Shown here: piece after piece, positions 10,000-20,130 of the stretch
Layout of the letters: the number at the start of each line of letters is the position of its first letter
Position numbering within the stretch: the first letter of the stretch is position 1
DNA from: Spongospora subterranea f. sp. subterranea
Lineage: Eukaryota; Endomyxa: Phytomyxea; Phytomyxea; Plasmodiophorida
Reading direction: 5' to 3'
DNA: 57,712 nt
NCBI GenBank assembly: GCA_049724395.1
Contig: JAUGWO010000022.1
Span: 1 to 57,712 of the forward strand
Made by a program: the position numbers and the translations under genes
The notes under the pieces: generated by a model
What the model saw: only the letters and a program-made list of their open reading frames with translations
What the model was told of the DNA's origin: nothing
Database searches by the model: none

Positions 10000-11576
10000 A
10001 TGCCATCGCCTACTGTTGACATGGTCGGCCTATTCCTCCCCTGTACTTGGCTCTGGCTGACCCTGCTGTGTAGTCTTGCGCCCCCCGTAAGAAGGTGAAC
10101 AAGGTCGTCCTTGCATATTCTGGTGGTCTCGACACCTCGGTCATCGTTCCATGGCTTCGGTAAATCTTCTTTCCACATCATTTCACCGCCTAAATATTTT
10201 CGTTTGCAGTGAAAACTACGGCTGTGAGGTCGTTTGCATGACGGCCGATGTCGGTCAGGGTGTTGAAGAGCTCTCCGGTCTTGAAGCCAAGGCTAAGGCT
10301 AGCGGCGCCAGCGCTCTCTACGTCAAGGATCTCCGAGAGGAATTTGTCAGGGACTATGTCTTCCCATGTCTTCGAGCCGGCGCCATCTATGAACGCAAGT
10401 ACCTTCTTGGAACGTCTATGGCGCGCCCGCTTATCGCAAAAGTAGGTTTTGCCCTGGCAACATCATTCTCGTTACCGTCCGTTTGAAATAATTGTATTTT
10501 CCGAAATCATTCTGTTTTTTACGTTCCATCTTTATTTATTTGCGTTTCAGGCCATGGTTAAACTGGCAAAGGAAGTTGGTGCCGATGCCGTCGCTCATGG
10601 TTGTACCGGAAAGGGAAATGACCAGGTTCGTTTTGCGAACGACTTATTGTGATATGAATTGTGCTCTGATACTCGAGAATTAGGTGCGATTCGAGTTGAC
10701 ATTCTTCGCGCTGGATCCGAGTCTGACGGTTATTGCTCCCTGGCGTGAATGGGACATCACGGGCCGTGAAGACGCCCTGGAGTATGCGGCCGCCCACAAT
10801 GTGCCGGTTGTGGCCAGCAAGAAGTCCATCTATAGCCGTGATCGGAATCTGTTCCATCTGAGTCACGAAGGCGATATCCTTGAGGATCCCGGTTGCGAGG
10901 CCAAGGAAGACATGTACCAGATGTCGGTCGAACCCAGACTCGCTCCGGACACCGAAGAGTAAGCTTTGGTCATTTCCCCACCAAACTGGCAGAATCTGAC
11001 CGTTGTCTAAGGTATATTGATATTGCATTCGAAGAGGGGGTTCCCGTTTCAGTTAACGACGAGCGCTTGTCTCCAGCGGATTTGTTGGACCGATTGAACA
11101 CAATGGGAGGGCGTCATGGTGTTGGTCGGATTGACATGGTCGAGAACCGTGTGGTTGGAATCAAGAGCCGAGGTGTGTATGAGACTCCTGGAGGAACGAT
11201 CCTGCACATCGCCGCCCGTGAGATCGAATCTCTAACGCTGGACAAGCGCATGATGAAGATGAAAGACGCCCTGGCACTAGAATACGCCGATTTGGTCTAT
11301 TCCGGGTTCTGGTTCGATCAGGCTCGTGAATCCCTTGACGCCTATATGCAAGTCGCCGCTAAAACCATGACCGGTGTCACCCGTGTCAAGCTGTTCAAGG
11401 GCTCAATCGTCGTCGTCAGCCGTCGAAGCCCTCACAGTCTCTACGATATCGATATCTCGTCATTCGAACAAGGTAGCGGCACATACAATCAAGCCGATGC
11501 CGGCGGATTCATCAGGTTGTTTGGTCTTCCAATGCTGGTCAAGGCTATGAAGTCTGTGGCTCGTGACGCCGCATAA
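10000..11576 (+). CDS. argininosuccinate synthase (plant/bacterial type), spliced
   Basis: Joins citrulline and aspartate with ATP cleavage to make argininosuccinate, the penultimate step of arginine synthesis. Well-supported exons are 10074-10159, 10210-10441, 10551-10625, 10684-10958 and 11012-11576 (TAA). The introns are 50, 109, 58 and 53 nt and all are GT-AG. Motifs in order: the ATP-loop [88 protein letters not shown] and a C-terminal FIRLFGLPM. The wording matches plant and cyanobacterial enzymes much more closely than the animal/fungal form. The first few residues are uncertain: an ATG at 10000 could splice onto the acceptor at 10073 and give a very short leader with no evident transit peptide, so the enzyme is probably cytosolic. 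No breaks were seen, so it is likely functional. Confidence 0.93.
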
Positions 11577-12262
11577 ACTCTTCATTATCTTTACAAAAAC
11601 ACTATCTCATAAATCCATCCTTCCTACAAAACTTGGCCGGGGCCCCAGTTTCGCCGCCAATTTAGATCTTGTTCTGACGTCGCATTGATTCTCATGTCAA
11701 ATCTCAAAACTGTCAATAAACCCAAGGTGGAGATGGTGCACACACCAACAGCGTTCTTTGACTATACATGAGTTCTTACAATGCCCAGGTGTGAATGTTC
11801 TTAATCCACCTGGCTAAACATGACAGATTTCCGGGATGTCAACTGCTTTGAATCTCAAACACCACAAAACAGATCAAAATAATGTTCAATACGAACTGAT
11901 GGACATATAAGATATAAACAGGAACACGCCTCTGTCTTTGTCTGAACTCAATTCACCGTTCAATAGTAAAAGGATTTGAGACATTTCTGAGGAATTGTTG
12001 AACGGGGAGTTATATCTGGGTGGTAATAACGGGTCTGGTGGGTGTCACCTGTAGTGCAGCACCAGACTAACCGAATATCAACAATTGATTGCAATACTGA
12101 CCGATCCACCTCGGTCTGTTTCGTGGTCATCCTGGAACAGATCCCGTACGATTATTCAGATTTAAGTTTTGAGGCGAAACACAGCCCGACACCGTCAATC
12201 CGTTTCTGCTAAACTGGATCGTTGATGATTTATGGGCATTTGTGGGATAGTGTCGCCACAAG
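11577..12262. other. intergenic spacer
   Basis: About 690 bp between two same-strand host genes. An AATAAA-like signal (TCAATAAACCC) at about 11714-11724 could serve polyadenylation of the argininosuccinate synthase transcript. Nothing else was recognised. Confidence 0.5.
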
Positions 12263-14622
12263 ATGATCGTGGAGTCGTTTGGGCCCAGATCCATTGAGGC
12301 AAATCCGGATTCCGTTTGTTGGGCCGATCTTCCACCCGTACCCGCCCATTCCATGTCATCACATGTCGACCAGGATGCTGCCTGGGATGCGCTCGACACG
12401 TGTGTTCATTGGCGGCAGTTGGTCGACCTGCACACCCACTTATTGGGAATGGGATCAGCCGATTTCTGGGTTGATCGGATCATGATCACCTATATCCCGC
12501 GAATATCCCAATCCGATATCACGACCGAGACATCCCTGACCAGACACCTTGTCAGATTGCTTGCCGACCAGCTCCACGAGAATATCGCCCGTATCAGGTC
12601 GTCCTTGACAAGGTTTATGGCCGACCTGCGCCATGGTCAACTACGTTCAGATCGGTATTGCTTCGGTTTCAATCAATCTTTCGATAATTGTGGACCGCCC
12701 TCGATCCAATCGTTCATTGATCTATACACTAACGATGTTGTCTATGATGAAGACGCCATGTTCCTTCTAATCGGGAAATCCATCTCCTCACCCAGATCTA
12801 AACGCCGCCGCACGATCCCCTACGAAACGGGTGTCTCAATCGTTCACGATCGGTTTCCCGACAAGTTCAAAGAGTATATCGTGTTCAACGCGCGACGTCG
12901 CCAATTCCAGCGACTCGTTGGCGTCCGCAATACCGATCTTGTCCAAATGTTCAAAAGCAGTCGGGCCCTGGTCGCCAATGTTCGCAATTGTTTCTCGATG
13001 TTGAACTCGAACGGAACACAGCCAGATGAGGCGACATTAGAGACCTATCGTGATCGATTCACCCCCGAATTCTATCCGAATCGGTTCCGGATGAAGGATT
13101 GTATTTATGGGCAACGACTGGAGGTGTTATCGATACTGTTGAACAATGTCGTCAATCGGTACGATCGTGCTGGCGTTAGTTATGTTGAGTTCTCAATGGG
13201 GGTTAATGACCTCACCAATTGTGATGTCTGGAAACATCTCATCACCGGCGTCTTCTCAACCGACGCCACGAAACTGTTGAAATCGTCAGCGAAGCGAAGG
13301 AACCCGCCAACGACGAACAAACCGATTCGCTGCGTTTCGCCCAATGAAACCGCCGACAGCGATAATATGGGCGACGAACATGCTGTTGATGAACAAGATA
13401 ACGCGATCGTTCCTCAATCACAGATACAGTTTCGCCAGATCAAACCGATCGCCAAGGCAAAATGGGCCAACGTTCTGGGAATGTACCACCCGAAACCGAG
13501 AAACTTTCGTTATGGGTTTCTGGCGGCGTTTAATCGTGCTGGAGCTGTGGTCGATGGGAAACAGTTCGGTTCCGGCAATGACGCTAAGGATTTCCTCGCT
13601 CTGGATAATGGGCGTCGGGCTCGATCACTCTGTGATACCGATGCCAACATCGAGATGGCGTATCCCCATATATTCAGGTTGTTGTTTGTTAACTGGAAAT
13701 CGCCTCGCTCATTTGAAATCTCTCCAAATATCGATTTTTGCGATGTTTTTGTCATTAGCTGGTTTGACCTTGTTGTCTCCGCCCTCGAACTGTTTTCAAT
13801 ACTGATTCCGCAAACGACATTTGCTTTTCTCCCAATGTGCAATTCGCCACCAAAGAGGCGTTTACGTCCAGCGATCGACACTCATTGGTGATGTTCAGGG
13901 AGGGAAGTCCTCTGCGAATAGTACAAGATCAAGTGATGAACGGTGAGGGAACGCTTCATGAACATTGGAAGAACTACGTTGTTGGTCTAGATTGGGTAGG
14001 TGATGAGGCCGGATATCCATATTGTGCATTGGCCCATTCCGATTTCGTTGGCCCCGAGGGCATCGTTCATCACATGCGTCGCCGGCATCAGCCGCGATTC
14101 GGCGTCCGTGTTCACTGTGGTGAATCCCTCCCGCTCCCGCCTCCGGATCGCCAGTCCATATTGTGGGTGATATTCGAGACCCATTTATCGATCGTCCTCG
14201 ATGCGCTTCAGCGAATTCACAAAAATATCGAGCGGAACTTACGCGTCGGTCATGGCGTTGCGTTCCTGAACCAAGTTAGTGAAACGGCGGCGCGATCGCG
14301 ACGATTTCTAAAGGATAAGAACATCGTTTGTGAGGTGAATATGACCAGTAATCTGTTTCTGGTCCTGTCGCCGACACATGAGAATGGGCGACAAAATGGT
14401 CATGGCGATTGTCTGACGGTTAAAGAGTTTATAGATGGCGATATTGGTGTTGTGATCAGTACCGATGATGATGGGGTATGGATTATCAGGAAGTGCACAC
14501 CACATTATCATCACATATCGGTGGCGGGGGAATATTGTAAAGCGATTGCGGCTGGGGCCATTACCACATCCGACCAGGTACTAAACTTGATCAAAACCAG
14601 TCAACAAGCGACATTCTTCTGA
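12263..14622 (+). CDS. adenosine deaminase / ADGF-like protein
   Basis: Adenosine deaminase family metalloenzymes convert adenosine to inosine. Metal- and substrate-binding motifs are present in order: LVDLHTHLLGMG near 12420 (first zinc-binding HxH), a YVEFSMG strand near 13180, VVGLDWVGDEAGYPYC near 13980, VHCGE near 14110 (HxGE catalytic Glu), NLRVGHGVAF near 14240, CEVNMTSNLFL near 14330 and STDDDGV near 14455 (metal-binding Asp pair). The reading frame changes between about 13675 and 13860. An intron with a donor near 13687 (TTT|GTTAAC) and an acceptor at 13859 would keep phase 0, but an internal frame disruption cannot be excluded. Residues 340-420 hold a low-similarity Ser/Asn/Asp-rich insertion. 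No signal peptide is apparent, unlike secreted ADGF/ADA2 proteins. Confidence 0.8.
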
Positions 14623-15043
14623 ACAACATCATTACACTATCACAACGGGGCCGACTCTTTCAAATAGAGCACTGTATTATGAGAATGTTGTTTGTGTGAA
14701 AGGCCATCTAGAAAGGACAATCTAACACCCCTGAACATAGAGTAATCTGACAATGAATACGATGTCACAGTGTATTGGATATCGAATGAATCAATTGAAC
14801 CAGAATGGAGATGATATCGTTGAGATCAGCAGAGCGAATCTCCCCACACAGGATATTATCTGGTCATTGGACGGACGACATCCGATAGAGGGATCGATAT
14901 AGGTCTATTGTGATAATCACTGAAACTGCAATAAGAACAAGATGACGCCAAGTCACTGAAAACGACTGGAGCGCAATATCCGATGAAGAACAGCGGTGAT
15001 TGATTGGCAATGAATACGATCCAGAGGAGGATGTGCGTTGAAC
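14623..15043. other. intergenic spacer
   Basis: About 420 bp separating the deaminase-like gene from the next same-strand frame. No motif was recognised. Confidence 0.5.
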
Positions 15044-15811
15044 ATGAATCGGAGATGGACGGAAAGGTCCTTTATTGGTGTCGTAATGCGGTTTATAGTC
15101 TTGGTGTTAATAGGGATGTTGGCGACCTCGTTGGTTGCCGATCATTGCACGGCCATGGCTGTACATGAATTATTGGGCTGGGCGGCAGCGGCTGCTAAGC
15201 CAGCTAGTGATGTGGCTCGGTCAATAATTGACTATTTCAAGGTCCGGCAGCAGTCTGTTCGAGAAGTGGAACGCGCTCGTCTCGCGAAAAAGCAGGCCGA
15301 AACATTACTGGAGAAGAGCAAGTTTGAGACGGCGAAGGCGGCGGAACTGAATCAGTCGGCTCTGGAGAATAAACTTGAGCGAGCGTTGCACGAGAAGAAG
15401 GCGGCATTGTCGGCGGCAGATGTGAATGACGCGCGACTGCAGGAGACACGTCGGGAGCAGGAAATGATGCAGCTGGACCTGCAGAAAAAGAAAAGCGATA
15501 TCGAAGCGATGTATCTGTCGAAGATACAGGAACAGACCGATCGAATCAGGGCCGAGACCGACTCAAAAGTGAACCTGTACCGTCTCCTGACCCTATTGGT
15601 CCTTGGATTCGCCAGCTACCTGTTCTACCGCCTTCACCACCTCCAGCGCCGTAATCACGCGACCTTACTGGCGCCAGATCTGGTCAAGACGGGCCCACGT
15701 TACATCACACGAACGGGTCACGTAACAACACCCCAGACTGGTGGCGATACTGGTAACGCAGCGATGAAGTCCAATGGGAAGGCCGAGCCCGCAATCGCTG
15801 CCGCATCGTGA
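15044..15811 (+). CDS. unrecognised coiled-coil membrane protein
   Basis: A 255-residue single-exon frame starting at ATG 15044, ending TGA. A basic N-terminus is followed by a hydrophobic segment (about residues 12-31, VVMRFIVLVLIGMLATSLV) that could be a signal peptide or anchor, then an Ala-rich stretch. Residues about 65-170 are rich in Lys/Glu/Gln/Ala with heptad-like spacing, suggesting a long coiled coil. A second hydrophobic segment (LLTLLVLGFASYLFYRL, about residues 182-198) is followed by a polar tail. The layout suggests a protein anchored near its C-terminus with a coiled coil on one side of the membrane. I do not recognise the family. A run of ten G follows the stop near 15836. 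Confidence 0.65.
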   Translation: MNRRWTERSFIGVVMRFIVLVLIGMLATSLVADHCTAMAVHELLGWAAAAAKPASDVARSIIDYFKVRQQSVREVERARLAKKQAETLLEKSKFETAKAAELNQSALENKLERALHEKKAALSAADVNDARLQETRREQEMMQLDLQKKKSDIEAMYLSKIQEQTDRIRAETDSKVNLYRLLTLLVLGFASYLFYRLHHLQRRNHATLLAPDLVKTGPRYITRTGHVTTPQTGGDTGNAAMKSNGKAEPAIAAAS

Positions 15812-16040
15812 TCAGACACGATCGGGTTCGACACGGGGGGGGGGGCAATTCGATAATACAGTGGTTTATCGACTCATTTCGATATTCGTTATTGACGGGA
15901 ATTCTCAATATTAAGGATTCGTTCTCAACAAAATAATCAGTTTCGGTATTTCCGTTTTTCGCGTGTTCGGAGAGTTGTTTCTGTCAAATGTCCCCGAAAA
16001 TTGGGTTTTAGTTGAGGTGGTATACAATGGCGAATAATAT

Positions 16041-16594
16041 ATCGATCTTGTCCAAATGTTCAAAAGCAGTCGGGCCCTGGTCGCCAATGTTCGCAATTGT
16101 TTCTCGATGTTGAACTCGAACGGAACACAGCCAGATGAGGCGACATTAGAGACCTATCGTGATCGATTCACCCCCGAATTCTATCCGAATCGGTTCCGGA
16201 TGAAGGATTGTATTTATGGGCAACGACTGGAGGTGTTATCGATACTGTTGAACAATGTCGTCAATCGTTACGATCGTGCTGGCGTTAGTTATGTTGAGTT
16301 CTCAATGGGAGTTAATGACCTCACCAATTGTGATGTCTGGAGACATCTCATCACCGTCGTCTTCTCAACCGACGCCACGAAACTGTTGAAATCGTCAGTG
16401 AAGCGATCGTCAGTGAAGCGAAGGAACCCGCCATCGACGAACAAACCGATCCGGTGCGTTTCGCCCAATGAAACCGCCGACAGCGATAATATGGGCGACG
16501 AACATGCTGTTGATGACCAAGATAACGCGATCATTCCTCAATCACAGATACAGTTTCGCCAGATCAAACCGATCGCCAAGGCTAAATGGGCCAA
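16041..16594 (+). pseudogene. partial duplicate of the deaminase-like gene
   Basis: Nearly identical to about 12932-13470 of the deaminase-like gene, from CGATCTTGTCCAAATG to the KAKWAN codons, with scattered substitutions. It has one short internal tandem expansion where the SVKRSSVKRRNPP text repeats the Ser-Val-Lys-Arg unit. It lacks the metal-binding N-terminus and the catalytic C-terminus. The frame stays open through the duplicated part, so the duplication is recent or has only drifted slightly. Its right end abuts copia retroelement sequence. It cannot encode a working enzyme. Confidence 0.85.
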
Positions 16595-16850
16595 TATGGA
16601 TCAGGAACACTGACCATTAGACGCAACCCTACGATTGAGATCAAAGACGTTCTATTCGTTCCAGGTATAACCACAACGTTATTGTCAACTAAGGCCTTCA
16701 CAGAGCAAGGTTTAACAATAGTCATAAAAGACAAGCTCGAAATTATAGGGAATTACGGAAAACCGATAATAGAGACCGTCGAAAAGGACGGCATGTGTTA
16801 CGTAAAGGCCATCAAGACTCTTCAGGCAAACAGACCCTGACGCTGCAACA
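16595..16850 (+). mobile_element. Ty1/copia fossil fragment (protease to pre-integrase region)
   Basis: The frame reads NPTIEIKDVLFVPGITTTLL and similar text, typical of the region between protease and the GAG-pre-integrase segment in copia polyproteins, ending near a QAHRTFGHAS string. It abuts the truncated deaminase copy on the left and an oppositely oriented copia fragment on the right. A broken fossil. Confidence 0.7.
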
Positions 16851-17345
16851 AGCGCATAGGACGTTCGGCCACGCGTCAATCCGGTCGGATGGATTCGGTG
16901 GGTGTTCGAGGTAGGAATCCAAACTCATTATGGTAAATTGCATTTCCAATTTCCGCTTGAACTCGTGCCAGTTCGTTCCGTTAAATTGGGGTATAAGTTT
17001 CAACCCAGAGTTGTCGTACTGACTTCTTCGGTCAGCCAGTGTGCAGATTGAGTCTGTCTTTGACTCGGGCTGGTTGTTTGGCTGTGTGTATTTCCATCTT
17101 GTGGTTGGTTGACGTTGTTGTCATTTCTTCCGTTGCGGGTTTCTACCATTCTGTAGCAGGGTGGGACTCTTAATCTACTAGACGATAGTGGTAGTGGTCG
17201 ATGGTAACGATAATGAGTACTATAGAAGAGTGACGTTTATTGTCATTGATGATGTGTTTAATACACATAGTTGAGTCATGCTTATCAATGACTCAACATG
17301 AATCATGCGGAAGATGAAAATATCGCAACCGTAAGGCGATATTTT
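16851..17345 (-). mobile_element. Ty1/copia fossil: LTR and start of gag
   Basis: On the minus strand, a leader is followed by a gag-like start (LIPQFNGTNWHEFKRKLEMQ) at 17003 reading leftward. The LTR-like part at about 17180-17345 is the reverse complement of about 19405-19580. A broken fossil joined head-on to the neighbouring plus-strand copia piece. Confidence 0.65.
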
Positions 17346-17388
17346 CATCTTCCGAAATGAACGACTACAGCACTTATCTTCAGCCACA

Positions 17389-18444
17389 TCAACAACGGAC
17401 GGCATTAAAATCAACAGCAACGAACGAACATTCTGCGACAGTTGCGCCTACTGCCTTGATTAGGTCATCAATGGTCTTTGGAGACTTTTGGTACTGCAAG
17501 GACTGAATGGCCCGAAAAAATCCCAAATCTAAAACGTTCAGGTCTGGACTAATTGCTGGCTGGAACGTTAATTTGATTTCAAATCCGTCTTTGGCCGCGT
17601 CCACGTTAAATTCTGCATCAGATGGATCGAGATGAGGTTTTGCATTGTCCTGTTGCAAAAAGATCGGCTGCGACCAGTCCCGGGGCCATTTCGAACGAAT
17701 TGCAGGCATAATGTCATGAATCAAATGTCTTCGGATCACATCCTTGTTAACTGATTCAATGGGTTTAGTCACCATAGTGCCTGCAGGACGATTCTTGCTG
17801 CTCCTTTTGGCAGGCTCTTTGAAAACAAATGGGAAAATGCCTATTTTCCCAGAAAACCATCGGTTCCGCGACCGGTCCCATCTTGGTCTTGCAACTGCTG
17901 CCATAAACATTATCTTCTCTATAAACCGCTTACTTTTACACGTGCGGTAAGGCTCAGTCTCATCGGATGCTAAGTAAATTCGCTTGTTTGTTTCTGTCAT
18001 GAAAACCCACTTCTCGTCAATGTGTACCACATTCATCATGTCATGGAAGACTGGTTCTGCGGCTTCATATATGTTCACCATCGAAATACAGAATCTGAGT
18101 CTTTCAAGCTTATTAGCTTCAGTTAAATATGGTTTCAAAGCGTTCGAATGAGGTTTAAGAATGCCTTGTTTAGAGACTGATACATTCAAAGCGCAAGCGA
18201 TTGATCGAATATTTGTTCGCTTCTGCAATGGAATTTGTTTTACTTGCTCCGGCGTGATGACCGTTTTCTTCCTTCCAACACGGCCTCGTTTTTGGATGAA
18301 ACTTCTGCTGGGCCTGTTCCAAGGATAGAAGACTTTTTGCCTTGATTCCAGATTCGACTGACAGTTTTTCTGGCAACAGAAAAATTGGCGACTTGGCAAC
18401 AAGATTGAACCGCGAGCAAGTTTTCCTGCGACACTCATTTTCAA
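17389..18444 (-). CDS. mariner-like transposase (DD34D), uninterrupted 351-codon frame
   Basis: Cut-and-paste transposase of the Tc1/mariner superfamily. The N-terminal third has helix-turn-helix-like DNA-binding text (VTPEQVKQIPLQKRTNIRSI). The catalytic triad is visible: HIDEKWVF at about residue 142, FLQQDNAKPH at about 260, and SPDLNVLDLGFF at about 295. Thirty-four residues separate the second and third Asp (DD34D, the classical mariner spacing). The frame is unbroken, so it could be recently active. I did not find clean terminal inverted repeats hugging the gene; the inverted repeats at 17180-17345 and 19405-19580 belong to copia LTRs. The related fragment at 82-685 is much more decayed. 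Confidence 0.85.
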   Translation of the reverse strand: MKMSVAGKLARGSILLPSRQFFCCQKNCQSNLESRQKVFYPWNRPSRSFIQKRGRVGRKKTVITPEQVKQIPLQKRTNIRSIACALNVSVSKQGILKPHSNALKPYLTEANKLERLRFCISMVNIYEAAEPVFHDMMNVVHIDEKWVFMTETNKRIYLASDETEPYRTCKSKRFIEKIMFMAAVARPRWDRSRNRWFSGKIGIFPFVFKEPAKRSSKNRPAGTMVTKPIESVNKDVIRRHLIHDIMPAIRSKWPRDWSQPIFLQQDNAKPHLDPSDAEFNVDAAKDGFEIKLTFQPAISPDLNVLDLGFFRAIQSLQYQKSPKTIDDLIKAVGATVAECSFVAVDFNAVRC

Positions 18445-19058
18445 ACGCTATTCATAAACGACACGTCTTTGACTATCTGTAACGTTTGTTTTCCCTTTTC
18501 TGTGTGCGAAATCTGCATCAACGATAAGATTTTCGAAAACTTGTTGCTCTCCATCAATGGTACTTCTCAGCGACTTGATGTTTTCACAGGGCAAATTCGG
18601 ACCTACTCCTGGTGCAGACATGTTTTTACAAGAAAACTCGGCTATGTGAAAGCAGCAGTGCCGTTGGAAGTTTCGGACGAATACCCAACTTTTACCTCGG
18701 CGGTTTTAAGGCAAGAATTTATTGCTGGCGCTTCAAGATTGGACAAAAACTGCACCTATGCTTAATATTCCAATGCATGTTGAAATCAACTGGGTGGCGC
18801 TAAAAATGGCCTTAATCCACGCAGTTGTTTGAAATGGGACTCTTATTTCCGAACAGAGGGAATACTACACAAGAACTTGGGCTTCACTTTACAAAAGGTT
18901 CATCAACTATTTAAGGATACGCCGACAGCGATTTTGCCGGTGACAAAAACGACCGCAAATCGACGACTGGAAGGATTTACAAAATAGGCAACAAAACTAT
19001 TTCATGGAAAAGTACAAAGCAGAAAGCGGTAACCTTATCTACCACAGAGGCCGAATAT
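18445..19058. other. spacer between mariner and copia, no supportable gene
   Basis: An open frame of 98 codons (18469-18765) has a hydrophobic/Cys-containing look, but no domain was recognised. It may be the 5' flank of the mariner element or older repeat DNA. Confidence 0.4.
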
Positions 19059-19600
19059 ATGGCCGCGTGTGACGCCACAAAGGAAGCGATCTGGTTGCAA
19101 GACCTATTAGCGGAACTACGTATCATCACAAACAAGAGGTCCATCCTCCATCAGGACAACCAGGGAGCGATTTTTCTTCAAACCAACGACTGCAATAAGT
19201 CAAGAACCAAACATGTGGATATCAAGTACCATTTTATCCGGGAAAAGATCAAGGAAGGCCGGATCAAAGTCGTATACTGCCCAACTGAAACAATGATTGC
19301 GGACCTTTTTACAAAACCATTGAGCGAGCAGAAGTTCGAAACCCACCGACACAAGATTTTAAACACCGAACTAGCTCCAAATTCAATAGCGAAGGTGCGT
19401 ATTAACCGTAAGGCGATATTTTCATCTTCCGCATGATTCATGTTGAGTCATTGATAAGCATGACTCAACTATGTGTATTAAACACATCATCAATGACAAT
19501 AAACGTCACTCTTCTATAGTACTCATTAAAGTTACCATCGACCACTACCACTACCACTACCACTACCACTATCGTCTAATAAAAACCACGTTCCAGGTAA
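19059..19600 (+). mobile_element. Ty1/copia fossil: RNase H end plus 3' LTR
   Basis: Translation contains the copia RNase H signature text (LHQDNQGAIF, KHVDIKYHFIREKI, MIADLFTKPL), followed by LTR sequence (about 19405-19580) that is inverted relative to 17180-17345. A hexanucleotide-type microsatellite (ACCACT repeats) sits near 19545-19570. A broken 3' end only. Confidence 0.75.
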
Positions 19601-19751
19601 CAGATGGTGTTCGCAATATAGACCAGAACTGTTGACCAGAATATTAGGAAGAATGTATTACGATTGGTAGGATCATATTAGGTACGGTAGTACAGGGGTA
19701 GAAGTGTTCATATCTTGATACTCACCTTCGCTTCAACCTTTGTCAGTATTA

Positions 19752-19995
19752 TTATATCTGCATAATGGATGATTTGAATCGTTTGAATGCAGGTTCATTG
19801 ATGGGTTTAGTGAATATGTCCGCCATCATATCTGTTGTTGGACAATAGATGATTTCTATTTCCTTTTGTTGCACCTTTTCGCGAACGAAATGATATCGAA
19901 CATCGATATGCTTGGATCGTTGGTTCGAGCAATTGTTCTTTTCGAGAAAAATAGCGCCCTGATTATCCTGTGTCCGGAGTTTTGTTTTAGTTCTA
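19752..19995 (-). mobile_element. Ty1/copia fossil: RNase H end, second family
   Basis: Minus-strand translation has TQDNQGAIFLEKNN, KHIDVRYHFVREKV and MMADIFTKPI, the copia RNase H C-terminus. It differs enough from the neighbour at 19059 to be a distinct subfamily. Only the 3' end remains. Confidence 0.7.
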
Positions 19996-20130
19996 ATACA
20001 GACCTCGTTTGTCCACAATCGTGGGTGTGTTGGCGACCCGAGTCCAGGCTCGTAATTCCTGAGACGCCAGCACAGTTCAGGCTGCGGAACCGGCACATGA
20101 ACTCCGGACAACAGACGGGTCTGATCCGTC

